Shown here: piece by piece, positions 32,858-43,145 of the stretch
Layout of the letters: each line of letters starts with the position of its first letter
Numbering within the stretch: the stretch's first letter is position 1
DNA from: Epiperipatus broadwayi
Taxonomy: Eukaryota; Onychophora; Udeonychophora; Euonychophora; Peripatidae
NCBI GenBank assembly: GCA_028023455.1
Contig: JAQFVV010000256.1
Location: forward strand, 1,227,001-1,291,000
Length of the DNA stretch: 64,000 nt
Direction: 5' to 3'
The notes under the pieces: model-generated
Told to the model about the DNA's origin: nothing
The model's input: the letters and a program-made list of their open reading frames with translations, nothing else
The model's database searches: none
Made by a program: the position numbers and the translations under genes

Positions 32858-35539
32858 CAAGAGTTCCCAAACTTTTTTCGGCCACAGATCCCTTTACCAA
32901 AAACTTTTAAGACTGTCAACCCCTTAGTCATTTACTTTACTTACTGAAATTAATAAATTTGGACAGTACTCTATATTAAATATTTCACTAGATACCAAAG
33001 CTTTCATTTTAATCACTTGTAATTAATAACTGAAAAGGACTCTAGAATATGACATTAGCTTGTGCAACATTTAATATTGGAACCTGCACTAATGAAAATT
33101 AAAGCAAAAATATGCAAGCAGAGTTTTTTTAATTTTTGACATTTACGAAATAAATGTGTAAATTTAAAATAAGTACAAAATGAAGTGAAAAAAATCAACA
33201 TATTCCAAACAATTAAATGTCAAAAAAATTACAACAATGAAAGATTTTAATCAGAATTATAAAATAAGAATACCAAATAAAGTAGCTTTGAAAACTGAAT
33301 TTAATGAGATGAGGGTACTCGGTGATCTGTCAACAATTCATCTACGTCCAGTTTTAAATTAGTGAGTTGCATTCTCAAATCTCCACATTGTAATATTCAA
33401 TCAATGTCTGTTCTGAAACAGATATGGTGATGGAAAAGCCAGCAAATACTTTTGTACAACAGCCCATAGAGTCAGGTACAGAAGTGTTGCAGTCCAAACT
33501 TTTGATAACTCTGGTTAAATTGTACACTGAGATCCTCATTCATGATAATGGTTATCAGCTCATCTTGAAAAATTATATTTGGTTCTGCACTAGTAGTGTA
33601 CAGGTTTATTATCCACTCCAGTATTTCCAATGATATAATAACTTGGAAGCTAGTTTTGAAATCTAAATGAAGAGCCTTCAAGTAGTTGTCCTACAACAAG
33701 ATGTTTTCTTCTTGGATTAAATAAATTGGAGAATTGGGAAAGCTCAGATCTTGCAATATTTTGCTTAAAAACATTAATCTGGAAACAAAAGCTGATAAAA
33801 CCAATTTTGCTTTGATGAGATTCAAATTATCTTCTTGCAGTTATAAATTAATATCATTAAATTTGCCAAAGAAGGTAGTTAAATAAGCGATATCTGTTTT
33901 ACTTTTAAATAAATTTTCTTTCAAACTGGAATCTTCATCTTCCAAAAAAATCTCATCAAATATAAACATTTTGAAAACCAAAGACTTTGATATGAAAAAT
34001 TAATCAATAGAGATTTTCACCACTTTCATCATTAGACTGAGTGAACTGTTTAGTGTTCAAAGGATTACTTAAAATTTTGTTCATAGCTGTTATAACAAAC
34101 TAAGGTGATTAATGTAATTTCTTGCTAAGATCAGTCAGGGTTACTAAATGTTGCCTATGGATGATGCAGTGAACTGCAAGCACTTCAGATATGTGTTGTT
34201 TAGGTAACTTATAAAACTGCAATAATGACCAACCATAGCTGGTGCTCCATCTATCACAACAGATATTATATTTGTCGATGGAATTCTTTTTCCTTTAAAA
34301 AATAGCTCCATTAAATTAAAAATTAATTCATCTCTGGTGTCAGTTTCTAAAGTTTTAGCAAAAAGCAGCTCTTCATGCACTTCCTGATCCTGAATAAAGA
34401 AAACATACACTAGCAACAAAGCTTCATTACCCAGTAATGTTGACTCATTTAATTGGAGGGGGGAATGCTTTTTTGGAAGTGATTATGTCTTTGAACTGGG
34501 TTATTGCTCGGAGAAATTCTTTTTATAACATCTTGAACAGGTTTGTGGAGTACAGTGTTCAATACTTCCATGATGGGTGATAGAATGAGTTTTTCCCCTA
34601 TGGTATGTGACTCGCCAGACTTCATGATGAGTAGGGATATATTGTACAATGCCCTTAACCATCATCATTTTGCTTCAATGTTAAAACAAACATAAAAATT
34701 TATCTTCAGAATTTTATCTTCAAGTGATTGAAAATATGACAAATCTTTTTCTTCTTTTGTCAGGGTGAATTCTGTTCAAGTGATCTGCTAGTTTTGATGG
34801 TTTCATAGCATCATTTCTGAAGACTTTTTTGCATATGAGGCACATTGGTAAATATTTGTTTGATAATAAAGGGAGAAATCCTAGCTTCAAATAGTTCAAA
34901 CTGTACTGTCTGTATTTCTTTTTTAATTCAGTCATATTATTATCATAAGAAACAATTTTGACAGCCCCTGTGATAAAAAAAAAAACATAAAGTATGTTGA
35001 ATATTTTTGTTCAAAGTTGAATAAATAAATTGTGTTGTCTGATATTTTTTTAGGACTGCTTCTCAATAAATAATTATATTCAAAGTTTAAGTCACAAATA
35101 AGTACATGTTACATCAAACAAACACATTTATAGTCATTATGAAAGCATGACTGTACAAGACTGATAGATTCTGTTAATCTTGTCCCATTGCGAGTGTGGA
35201 CATGCAACAGTTTTTTATGTCTGAACTTGCTTTGATATGTTTGATAAGACAATGCACAAACATGTTTGTTCTACATGCATTTTCATACATTCTTACGTGT
35301 GGCTCTTTTAATGACAGAGTCTACTTTTTCATTTGGAAGTTTGGTGTGTAATGTGTTTTTATTAAAAAAGTGGGTTTTTTATTATTATTTTACTTCTTAA
35401 TTAGGTAACTATCGGAATTATAAATATTTTGAAGTAACAAGCAATAAGGGGGTCTATTTTTGCTGCTGTTGATTCCCAAATTTTTTTGTTGAAACTATCA
35501 ATCCCAGGAGATCGATATCAACCATTTTAGGAACTCTTG
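32858..35539 (-). mobile_element. hAT transposon of ZBED type, degenerate
   Basis: The termini are inverted: caagagttcccaaac on the left and, read from the right, caagagttcctaaa. They resemble the CAGNGGTTCTCAAAC ends of vertebrate and invertebrate hAT elements. Flanking 8-base duplications are ATCTAGGT (32850-32857) and ATCTAAGT (35540-35547), 7 of 8 identical. Eight-base duplications are the hAT signature. Inside, the minus strand carries broken transposase pieces in the correct order. The whole unit is 2682 bases, close to a full-length element. Confidence 0.9.
33300..34935 (-). pseudogene. ZBED5-like hAT transposase, multiple frameshifts and stops
   Basis: Read on the minus strand in order. 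At 34935-34720 is a BED zinc finger (Cys 32 and 35, His 52 and 57, in MCLICKKVF and DHLNRIHP). At 34649-34449 is the helical region (LLIMKSGESHTIGEKLILSP). At 34419-34144 is the start of the catalytic core, with ELLFAKTLETDT and VVIDGAPAMVGHY, where the Asp of DGAPAM is the conserved hAT acidic residue. Past a frameshift near 34190 comes the usual His-rich HxxH-like segment. Further C-terminal, decayed dimerisation-domain sequence reaches about 33300. At least three breaks rule out function. Relatives include domesticated ZBED5-type proteins, but here the flanking termini show an ordinary dead transposon. Confidence 0.8.
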
Positions 35540-35589
35540 ATCTAAGTGATATACATATGAAATTGATGTTAGTATTAGTAATAAATATA

Positions 35590-36090
35590 AACCTCTCATC
35601 ACTATCATTCATGGTCTTTCAAAGTTTAATCCTGTTTTTCTGATCCATAATCTCTCTTGTCCTTATCATGTCAGGACAATTTCTTACTTCATCCTTTTAT
35701 TTCACATATGGCCTATTCTTAGATCTTTTACAATCATTTTGGATATCTAGTTTAGAACTTCAACTGCCTATATATCATTTACTCTGGAAATATATCAAAC
35801 CCAGATCAATTTCAATTTTAATTGTTTTTATAATGTCAGTAATATTTTTATCTCTTCCATGTATTTTGCTTTTGATCATTTCTTGTTGCTCCTAACATAC
35901 ATCTCTCAGTACTTTGTTGAATATTCCGAAGTCTCTATATTTCTCTTTAATTAAGTGTCCAAATCTCAGATCCATAAATGGGAACTGTAAAACATTTATA
36001 TTTAAAACCTTTTTTTTTCATATATGTGGCATATTTTCTTTTAATATTAAGTTGTTTTTATCAAAAATACTTCTTCTGGATTTAAATCAA
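35590..36090 (-). mobile_element. RTE LINE 3' fragment, decayed
   Basis: It aligns block by block with 43165-43680 of the RTE element: 'gtttaatcc', 'acatatggcc', 'tcttttacaatc', 'aacatacatctctc', 'gaagtctct', 'attaagtgtccaa' and 'tctcagatccata'. Many substitutions and indels abolish the frame. It is the segment after the RT domain, in the same orientation as the 43-46 kb copy. The plus frame at 35668-35895 is its shadow. Confidence 0.8.
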
Positions 36091-36359
36091 TAATTAATTT
36101 TTTAAACATAATATTATCAATATCAGATAAGGGAAGAAAAAAATTCTGATAAAGCAAGAAGGATTATTCTAATAAAAGATGGAAGTTCTAGATTCAGAAA
36201 TCCAATGCTTTGAAATGTCTGCAGTCTCTTTTAAAAGTTATTTAAAAATAAATAATATTTACAGCAGCATACTGAACAAAAATGTAAATTTTATTGAAGA
36301 AAAAACAAAAAATATACTTGTATTCAAAAATTATCAAATAAAGTAAATTGTTTTTAAGC

Positions 36360-36745
36360 CAATAAATATCACATGACCACCTCCTCTTATGTTTGTATAT
36401 AACTGTTGTTAAAACAGGCAAAACTTACTATATATATTGCCACACACAGCAAGCTAGAGTAATCAAAGGATGCCAGAAGGCTTGTGCATAAAATCCCCAT
36501 CTAGTGCCTACTCATCCAATATCCCCAGACTACCAGAAGGCTTGTGCATAAAATCCCCATCTAGTGCCTACTCATCCAATATCCCCAGACTAGTTTCACT
36601 GATGAAAGCCATAAGCCAAAAACTAGTCTGGGAATATTGGATGAATAGGCACTAGATGAGGATTTTATGCACAAGCCTTCTGGCATCCATTGATTACTCT
36701 AGCTTGCTGTGTGTGGCAATATATATAGTGAGTTTTGCCTGTTTT
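36360..36745. repeat. Family A fold-back with a duplicated 61-bp block
   Basis: A left arm on the minus strand and a right arm on the plus strand share 'tgtgcataaaatcc'/'ggattttatgcaca', 'catccaatat'/'atattggat' and 'gccacacacagcaagct'/'agcttgctgtgtgtggc'. Inside the left arm a block of about 61 bases (36472-36593) is present twice in tandem without visible differences. It is therefore a very recent duplication. The frame at 36470-36655 translates that duplication and is not a gene. Confidence 0.8.
36599..36628 (+). ncRNA. Degenerate hammerhead (family A)
   Basis: CTGATGA is intact at 36599-36605. The second core strand is AAAAC instead of GAAAC, followed by TA and GTC. Helix III AC/GU remains. 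Stem II (AGCC, AUAA, GCCA) cannot pair well. It is probably inactive. Confidence 0.45.
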
Positions 36746-39550
36746 AATAAAGTAAATTGTCTTAACAAACTTCAGTTTTACAATGACACTTATTTATACT
36801 GATCAAAATATTCATATATATTACTTATTTATTTTATAAAATACCATCAATTAATAAAAATAATATTGACCAGATGAGCAGTTGTTTCAGGTTTTTTAAG
36901 GATGTGGGGGGAAATGGAAATTTTAAGTATATGATATTAATAAAAAACTCATGCCAGAGCAGTTAAACCATTCATGTTTACCCCTTATGATTTGCAGCTC
37001 AAAATTATGTGAAACTCGAATTTTTTTTAGGTAGCTAAGAATTTTCTAGGTTGTTGACTACTTACTAGCTAATCCAGATGCTCATCCAATTAATGATTTG
37101 TAAATGGAAATTTATCTATTTATAGCCAAAATCAAGGAAGATCATAAAAACACATCAGCATCAGATACTTAATAAGCCTAATGAGTTGTATTATTTCTTT
37201 TGATAACTCTGCGAAATAATACTGAAAAATTCTTTACCTCTTATTTGACCTATCCAAATCTATTTAAGCTTTTTACTGTAGTACTATTGTAAAATTGATA
37301 TAAATAAAATAATGTTAAGATTTTGAGAAGAAAACTAGAGATAAATATATTACAAAAAAATTATGACGTTTTAAAGGATCTTTATAAAAAAAAAAAAAAA
37401 TTACTGATTGACATTTGGATTATGTCTGCTACTTGCCTATGGCTGATTTTGATATATTGGGGGGGGGGGACCAATAGGTAAAAGAAATGAATATAAAAAA
37501 AATAAAGAGGTATTTTTTAAAAATGGAAATGTATTGAAAGTTAATGAGAAACTTCAAAGCCAAGGTTGAGCATTGTTTGAGATCGATTCTTTTTTTTTTC
37601 CAATTCTGTGCTAGCAATTAGATTTCTTTTCAAGACTTTAATTTAATTTTTTGTGCATCTAAAATAATTATCATTTTAATTATTTTTTTTGTCTGTTATT
37701 CAAAACTTAATTTTACTTAATTATTTTTTTTTCATATCTATTTTTAGAAATGTTTATTAATTAAAAAAAAAAATTAAGACATTCCACACTTTATTAATTC
37801 TCTGAAGTCAGAAATAAATTATATTTACATGCTAGAAGTAAATATTTATTTTCTAATCATCTGTTTTCTTTTTTTTTTCATCTTCTGACTTGAGAGCATC
37901 TTTTCTCTTTTAAATAGAAAAATATCTTTAAGCGTTGTGAATTTTTTTTTTTGGTTGAATTTTCTCTGTATAAGTGTAAGTTAATTAACATGTAAGAAAA
38001 CACTTTTTTAGAAGTATATTTATTTTCTCCCCTTTCCATCTTTTTAAAACATTCATTATTAAATAATAAAAAAGAATAATTTATTTTTCTTTCCAGCTAT
38101 AAAATCAAATACATATTATAGTGATAATAACGAAATATAATAGAGAAATAAAAAATATAACACTTATATTAGAGGGGGGGGAATGTATAAAAATAATAAG
38201 TAAATTACAGAATATTTATCTTTATTCTCATTATTATGTCTATGCAGAAACACATTTAACAACGTTTAGTATTTTGATGTATACAACTTTAAATGCTCTT
38301 TCTGTTTTAATTGCAATAATAGATTACAGGAATATGAGGTATATTATCTGGCATATTTAAAGCATCTCATTTAAATCTCTTTGCAAAACTATTATGTACA
38401 TTCACGTATAAATAATATAATAATTCACCCATATATGTGTCAAGTGTACCAGTGGTATGAGATAGTGTGGAAAGTTGATGGTCGTGTGAAAGTCTGAGCT
38501 CAAATACCCTATTAAATTACATTGTTTGTACAGGTATATATATATATAGCTTTATGTTATATATTTAATTCACACTTTGTAAATTTCAAATTTTTGCTAA
38601 AATATATATATATACAAAATAATACTGCACTTATCTTTTAAATACAAGCATGTATTGTAAACAAACGTTAAAACCTAAAAATTTACAAATACAAATTTTA
38701 GTCTTAAAATTGAGTTATTATATATAACTATTTAATTGTCAAAGTATATTCTGTTAGCATATTCACAATATGTCATTTTCTTTTATACGTTTACATGGGC
38801 TGAATAAATATTACATCAATTGTCATTTTGATTTCACTTACTAAAGAACATTCAAATTTCTGGCGACAATTTTTGAAAATGTTAGTTGTTGTTTTTTTAT
38901 TAAGAAAAATATTTACAGTGGCAGGTAGCTACATTTTGCTGATTACAATAGTTTTTTGTAGAGGTTCAAAGCTTTGCAACTAATCTGTGTGGTGTTGTCA
39001 TTATATTATTTAGTGCAGTAGTCTAAGGTGTTGTTTTCATCATTGGATATGGTAATTTGCACTCATGTGTCCACAAAGAGATGCTCTGCCACAATGAGGC
39101 GATCTCTGTTCTTCTTGTTTATTAATATTTTTTTATAAGTATTCCAAGGATCACTATGTCTTTGACTGAAGACATGTTGGCACCTGGTGATCCACAAAGT
39201 ATGTAGTAAGCATTTTGCTAGCCTGATAGTTGCATACATTCCCACAGCCAGGAGAAACATAGTGTGAAAGAAAGTTAGGTTTTTATTTGTGTTTCAGATA
39301 TTATTTTTATATTTAATACATTGTTAAGCATCATTATCTTAAATCTTCCAAATAAAGTAAATATTTGTTTATCAAACATGAAGCAAAAAAAGGGCAATTT
39401 CTTTTTTAGCTTTCTTAAAAATAATCTTCTTGCAGGGAAATCTGCTAAAAGAAAATTATTTTATAATATTATGATGAAAAGGAAAAAGTTTCTTGAAAGT
39501 TTGCTTCAAAAAATGATAGTGATAAATTGCCATTGTTTACTTCTTACACT
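36746..39550. other. AT-rich non-coding DNA
   Basis: Homopolymers occur (C/G run at 37461-37469, several T runs). At about 38440-38510 'gtatgagatagtgtgg' and 'gtgaaagtctgagctcaaata' resemble the outer end of family E. At 39063-39260 the minus strand has a 65-codon frame with ARG/Lys-rich WNTYKKILINKKNRDRLIV, possibly the tail of a LINE protein, but unsupported by neighbours. Otherwise nothing. Confidence 0.45.
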
Positions 39551-39552
39551 AC

Positions 39553-39730
39553 TATAATCTTTAAACCACTAAACATCACATGATCACCATCTCTATACTA
39601 GCACATAATTGTTGTAAACAAAGACAAAACTCTCCATACAGTAGTGCCACTCTGTGCCAAACGGAGTAATCAAGGATTGCAGGGTGGCACTACTTTATGG
39701 AGAGTTTTGCCTTTGTTTACTATAATCTTT
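39553..39730. repeat. Family A outer-end fold-back without hammerhead
   Basis: 'aaactctccatacagtagtg' and 'cactactttatggagagttt' are inverted copies separated by a short centre ('aacggagtaatcaaggattg'). Both match the distal part of family A units. The central part with the hammerhead is absent, so this is an internal deletion or a minimal fold-back. Confidence 0.7.
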
Positions 39731-41480
39731 CCAGATAATTCTAATGAATTAACCATTAATCAATGCAAAATCACTACTGACATTTCATACCAACATATAT
39801 TGCTTAGTTTTTAACTAACTATTTCTAGCCAATCAGAGAACATGAATTTGAAAATTAAAACTAACATGAATTATCAGTCTTTAACCTTTTTTTTATCAGC
39901 ATAAAATTAATGCAAACAAAGATTTTCTTCAATCAATCAAATAGAATCCATTTTCATATTGGATTTTGTATCCTATATTTAAATTTGAACAGCTTTAGAA
40001 TTACTCTAGCAACTCTTACAAACACTATCACCATTGGTAATTTGTAAATCATAATTGTTATTAGGTAATGATCTTCAATGGACCAATCAAATTTATTATA
40101 GTAACTGGAGCTGTTATGATCTTGTTGCATATATAATAAATAATCCTGCTGATATAATAACAAACATAATCTATTCTTCATTCCAATATAGTACAAGCTG
40201 CATTTTTAATTGACTGATTACAACTCAATATGAACTTTCAGTCCTAATTAAACCATGGCTATTTAGTGAGTGAACTTGTAAACTGTTTTTATAATATTTT
40301 GCCAGAAATGTAAGATTTTTGATTTAATTATATTGCCATTGCATTATTGTAAAACACTACAGCTATAAACATCTGTACATGGGATAAACTGATTAAATGT
40401 TGTTTGAAAAGGATGCTGACTACTGACTATAATGCTAATGTAATAAAATGAAATGAATTAATCAATTGGACTAATAAAAAAAAATTATCAAATATATCTC
40501 AAACAATGTCATTAACAAAAGTGAAAACAGCATTCAATTATCAAATCATAGGAATATGCAAATTAGGTATTTGCATAATAGTAACTTATTATAAAATCAT
40601 CTCCTAACTAAACAGGAATTGCTATGATTATGGTGCTAGGAACTGAAAATGCATTAACCCTCAACTTCAACTTAACACTGGAAGTGTTGTTTATTTAATC
40701 ATTATATACTTCATAAAGCATATATACAAATATATATGTAAATTTCTTAACAACTATAAATGATTAACCAATTTCAGCAACAAAGTGTCTAATTCATAAA
40801 AAAAACTATGTAATTGACCTTTGGAAGATTAAACAATTATTAATTGGCATATTTAATTTAGCCAGCATATCTTAGAGATCAATCTTCTTTATTATTCCCT
40901 GTCTTAATATTTCTGTAAAGTTTTATTTGCAAGATAATCATATACTATTTATATGTATTAGATGAGATGAAAATTACAGATTACATAAACTGTGTCTTTT
41001 CATTATCATACAATGATTTCCTTCCAATTAACTAAATGCTAATAGAAGAGTGGTTTAAAATGGAAAACAAAATGTGAATTTGAATGGTAAAAAAATCTAT
41101 CACTTGAGAAGATTTAAACCTGTCATATCTGGGATATCTCACACAACCATGAGATATTATGTCATATTATCTTTTATTTTTGAAAACATCACTAAAATGT
41201 TAGACCTAAATCACATTCACAGAATAATTAACACAAGATAAAACAATGAATAATATACTGTAGTTACTAATACTTGACCAATTTTTATCTACATTGGTTT
41301 TTAAAAAAACAAGCAATCCAATTATTTTCATTAAAATAAATCCATTCAGTAGATGGTAGAGTATATTAAAATTATATACAAGTTATTCTATGACAATTTT
41401 AAAGTCATGTAATGGGGAAAATATAAAGAGAATTTGAAACTCAATTTACAGAATCTATCCCAGAGAAAATAGACACCTCT
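39731..41480. other. AT-rich non-coding DNA
   Basis: No gene or repeat recognised. The frame 39954-40196 (-) has no motif. Confidence 0.5.
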
Positions 41481-41484
41481 TATA

Positions 41485-41490
41485 TTAGAT

Positions 41491-41534
<44 letters not shown>

Positions 41535-41632
41535 ATCTATATATAAATTAGATTATGTGACATATGACTTTATATATATATATATATATAAATCAAGTCA
41601 TATGTCACATAATCTAATTTAACAAATTTGTA
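41485..41632. repeat. Two (AT)n-centred palindromes
   Basis: First: tatattagatgtgatat and its complement around (AT)n at 41493-41531. Second: aaattagattatgtgacata and its complement around (AT)n near 41571-41590. The outer part of the second (catatg(t/a)cacat) matches the family C unit ('aaattagatcatgtggcata'), so it may be a folded family C end. Confidence 0.75.
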
Positions 41633-41648
41633 TTAAAAGTGCACCTCA

Positions 41649-41676
41649 ATGAGGAATCCAGTAGCAAAAACTGGCC
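41649..41676 (+). ncRNA. Hammerhead-like motif, family C unit 1
   Basis: The first core strand is ATGAGGA (C3 changed) and the second AAAAC with GCC as triplet, so several core bases are lost. Helix I is nonetheless perfect: ACCUCA upstream and UGAGGU downstream. Confidence 0.45.
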
Positions 41677-41982
41677 TGAGGTTGAGGATATTCTGCAAAG
41701 CTTGTTAAGAGCTTATTTGTGAGTTCTATATGTAACATTTGTAATACAAGCTTGTTAAATTAGATCATGTGGCATATGATTTGATTTCTTTGTAATTTTA
41801 TTTTTTTCTATTAAGACTTTGGCAATTTTATATTGTTAAAGTTATTAATATATGATGTGTCTGAACTTGGTTCAATCCCATATGGGTATTTAAGTTAGAT
41901 AGCTAGATTGTTTATCCATTAGATAAAGTGTTGGGTTTGTCCTGGTATTTTTATTCTAATGCTTGAATATTCTAGCACCTCA

Positions 41983-42010
41983 CTGAGAAAGCCAGTAGCA
42001 AAAAACAGTC
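41983..42010 (+). ncRNA. Hammerhead-like motif, family C unit 2
   Basis: CTGAGAA (G8 changed), AAAAC, loop A, GTC. Helix I is ACCUCA with UGGGAU, four pairs. Probably inactive. Confidence 0.4.
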
Positions 42011-42359
42011 TGGGATTGGGGATATTCTGCAAAGCTTGTTAATAGCTTATTTGTGAGCTTTATATGTAGCATTTGTAATGCAAGCTTGTTAAATTAGGTC
42101 ATGTGACATATGACTTGATTTCTTTGTAATGTTATTTTGTGCTATTAAGGCTTTGGTGATTTTATATTGCTAAAGTTATTAATATATGGTGTATCTGGAT
42201 TTGTTTCAGTCCCATATGGTTATTAAGTTAGATAGCTGGATTGAAAGACATATGGATGGCTGAAAAATTTAGATTTTCTACTTAATAGTTATCCATTAGA
42301 TAAAGTTCTGTGCATGTCCTGGTTTCTTTAATCTAATGGTTAAATATTCTAGCACCTGA

Positions 42360-42387
42360 CTGAGAAAGCCAGTAGCAGAAACTGGTC
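42360..42387 (+). ncRNA. Hammerhead-like motif, family C unit 3
   Basis: CTGAGAA (G8 changed), GAAAC intact, two-base loop TG, GTC intact. It is the best preserved of the three. One base in the first core strand separates it from the consensus CUGANGA. Unit 1 keeps that base (GAGGA), so the ancestral unit probably had a complete core. Confidence 0.5.
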
Positions 42388-42435
42388 TGGGATTGGGGAT
42401 ATTTCCACAAAGCTTGTTAACAGCTTATTTGCAAG

Positions 42436-42475
<40 letters not shown>
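42436..42475. repeat. (AT)n microsatellite
   Basis: Alternating AT joining the family C array to the PLE 3' fragment. Confidence 0.9.
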
Positions 42476-42478
<3 letters not shown>

Positions 42479-42665
42479 TTTTAATATTAAGGATGTATGG
42501 GTAGTAAGTGAAATTGTGGGTAATGTTTAATTTAAATATGTTGTTATTTTGTAGTTCTTTACACTTGAGAAGTCTGCTTGTAGTAGTGAAAGCATTGTTA
42601 GTGTTTTAGAGTTTATTTTCTTGGCTAGTCTGGTTGAGTTGTAAATTTGGGATAATTTGATTATA
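42476..42665 (+). mobile_element. PLE 3' end fragment (same family as 19143-20864)
   Basis: Matches 20671-20855: 'aatattaagg', 'gtaatttt'-like, then 'gtagttctttacacttgaga' and 'agtctgcttgtag', 'gctagtctggtt' and 'tttgggataatt'. It contains the terminal codons, the hammerhead-like segment (TTGAGAA at about 42557) and the terminal repeat. The ribozyme-like part is weaker, because GAAAG replaces GAAAC. Confidence 0.8.
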
Positions 42666-43145
42666 TATATATATGAAAAACAAAAACAAGTTTTATATAC
42701 GTAAACTTGCTATCGCTTGTATTTATGATCAATAGATGGAGCTTTACCAAGACCTCCAAACAAGGGTAATTTTTGTTTACATAAACGTCAGAGTCAGAAT
42801 TATATATATATTAAAGTCAAAAACTTAACATCAGAATATTCAAAAAACAACTATTTCATCATTCACTCTCAATGATGAATCTTTGTTGATTGGAAGTTCA
42901 ACTAAATCAAAATATCAGATTAGTTATATAAACAAAATTTATATATTGATGAGATAATCTCCACTAAAAACTGACACTATATAGAGAAAATGCATTTTAA
43001 TAAATAACAAAGTCCATTAAAACTATTTTCTGAAATAACTTTATCTATTATTTAGTCACTTTATGCATCCACAAGTTATCTATATGATAATTATCTGATT
43101 ATGTCCAAACCAATTATCAATCATTACGTTGTGAATGATCAATAA
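42666..43145. other. AT-rich non-coding DNA
   Basis: Short (AT)n at 42663-42674. Nothing else supported. Confidence 0.5.

Larger units (their letters stand above)
41641..42435 (+). repeat. Family C tandem array, retrozyme-like
   Basis: Three head-to-tail units start at hammerhead-like motifs at 41649, 41983 and 42360, spacings about 334 and 377. Each unit has 'agcacct', the motif, 'gatattctgcaaagcttgtt', 'gagcttatttg', 'catttgtaat', 'caagcttgttaaatta', 'attaatatatg', 'cccatatgg' and 'agatagct'. The third is truncated by (AT)n. The middle unit has about 40 bases fewer than the next. Tandem 300-400-base non-coding units each with a type I hammerhead are the hallmark of animal retrozymes, copied from small circular RNAs. 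No open frame exists. Confidence 0.75.

Noticed and set aside
36470-36655. Frame with an internally repeated peptide
   Set aside because: It only translates the duplicated 61-bp block of a family A fold-back.
39063-39260. Minus-strand 65-codon frame resembling a LINE tail
   Set aside because: The basic pattern is suggestive, but no flanking LINE sequence supports it, so it is mentioned only within the regional entry.
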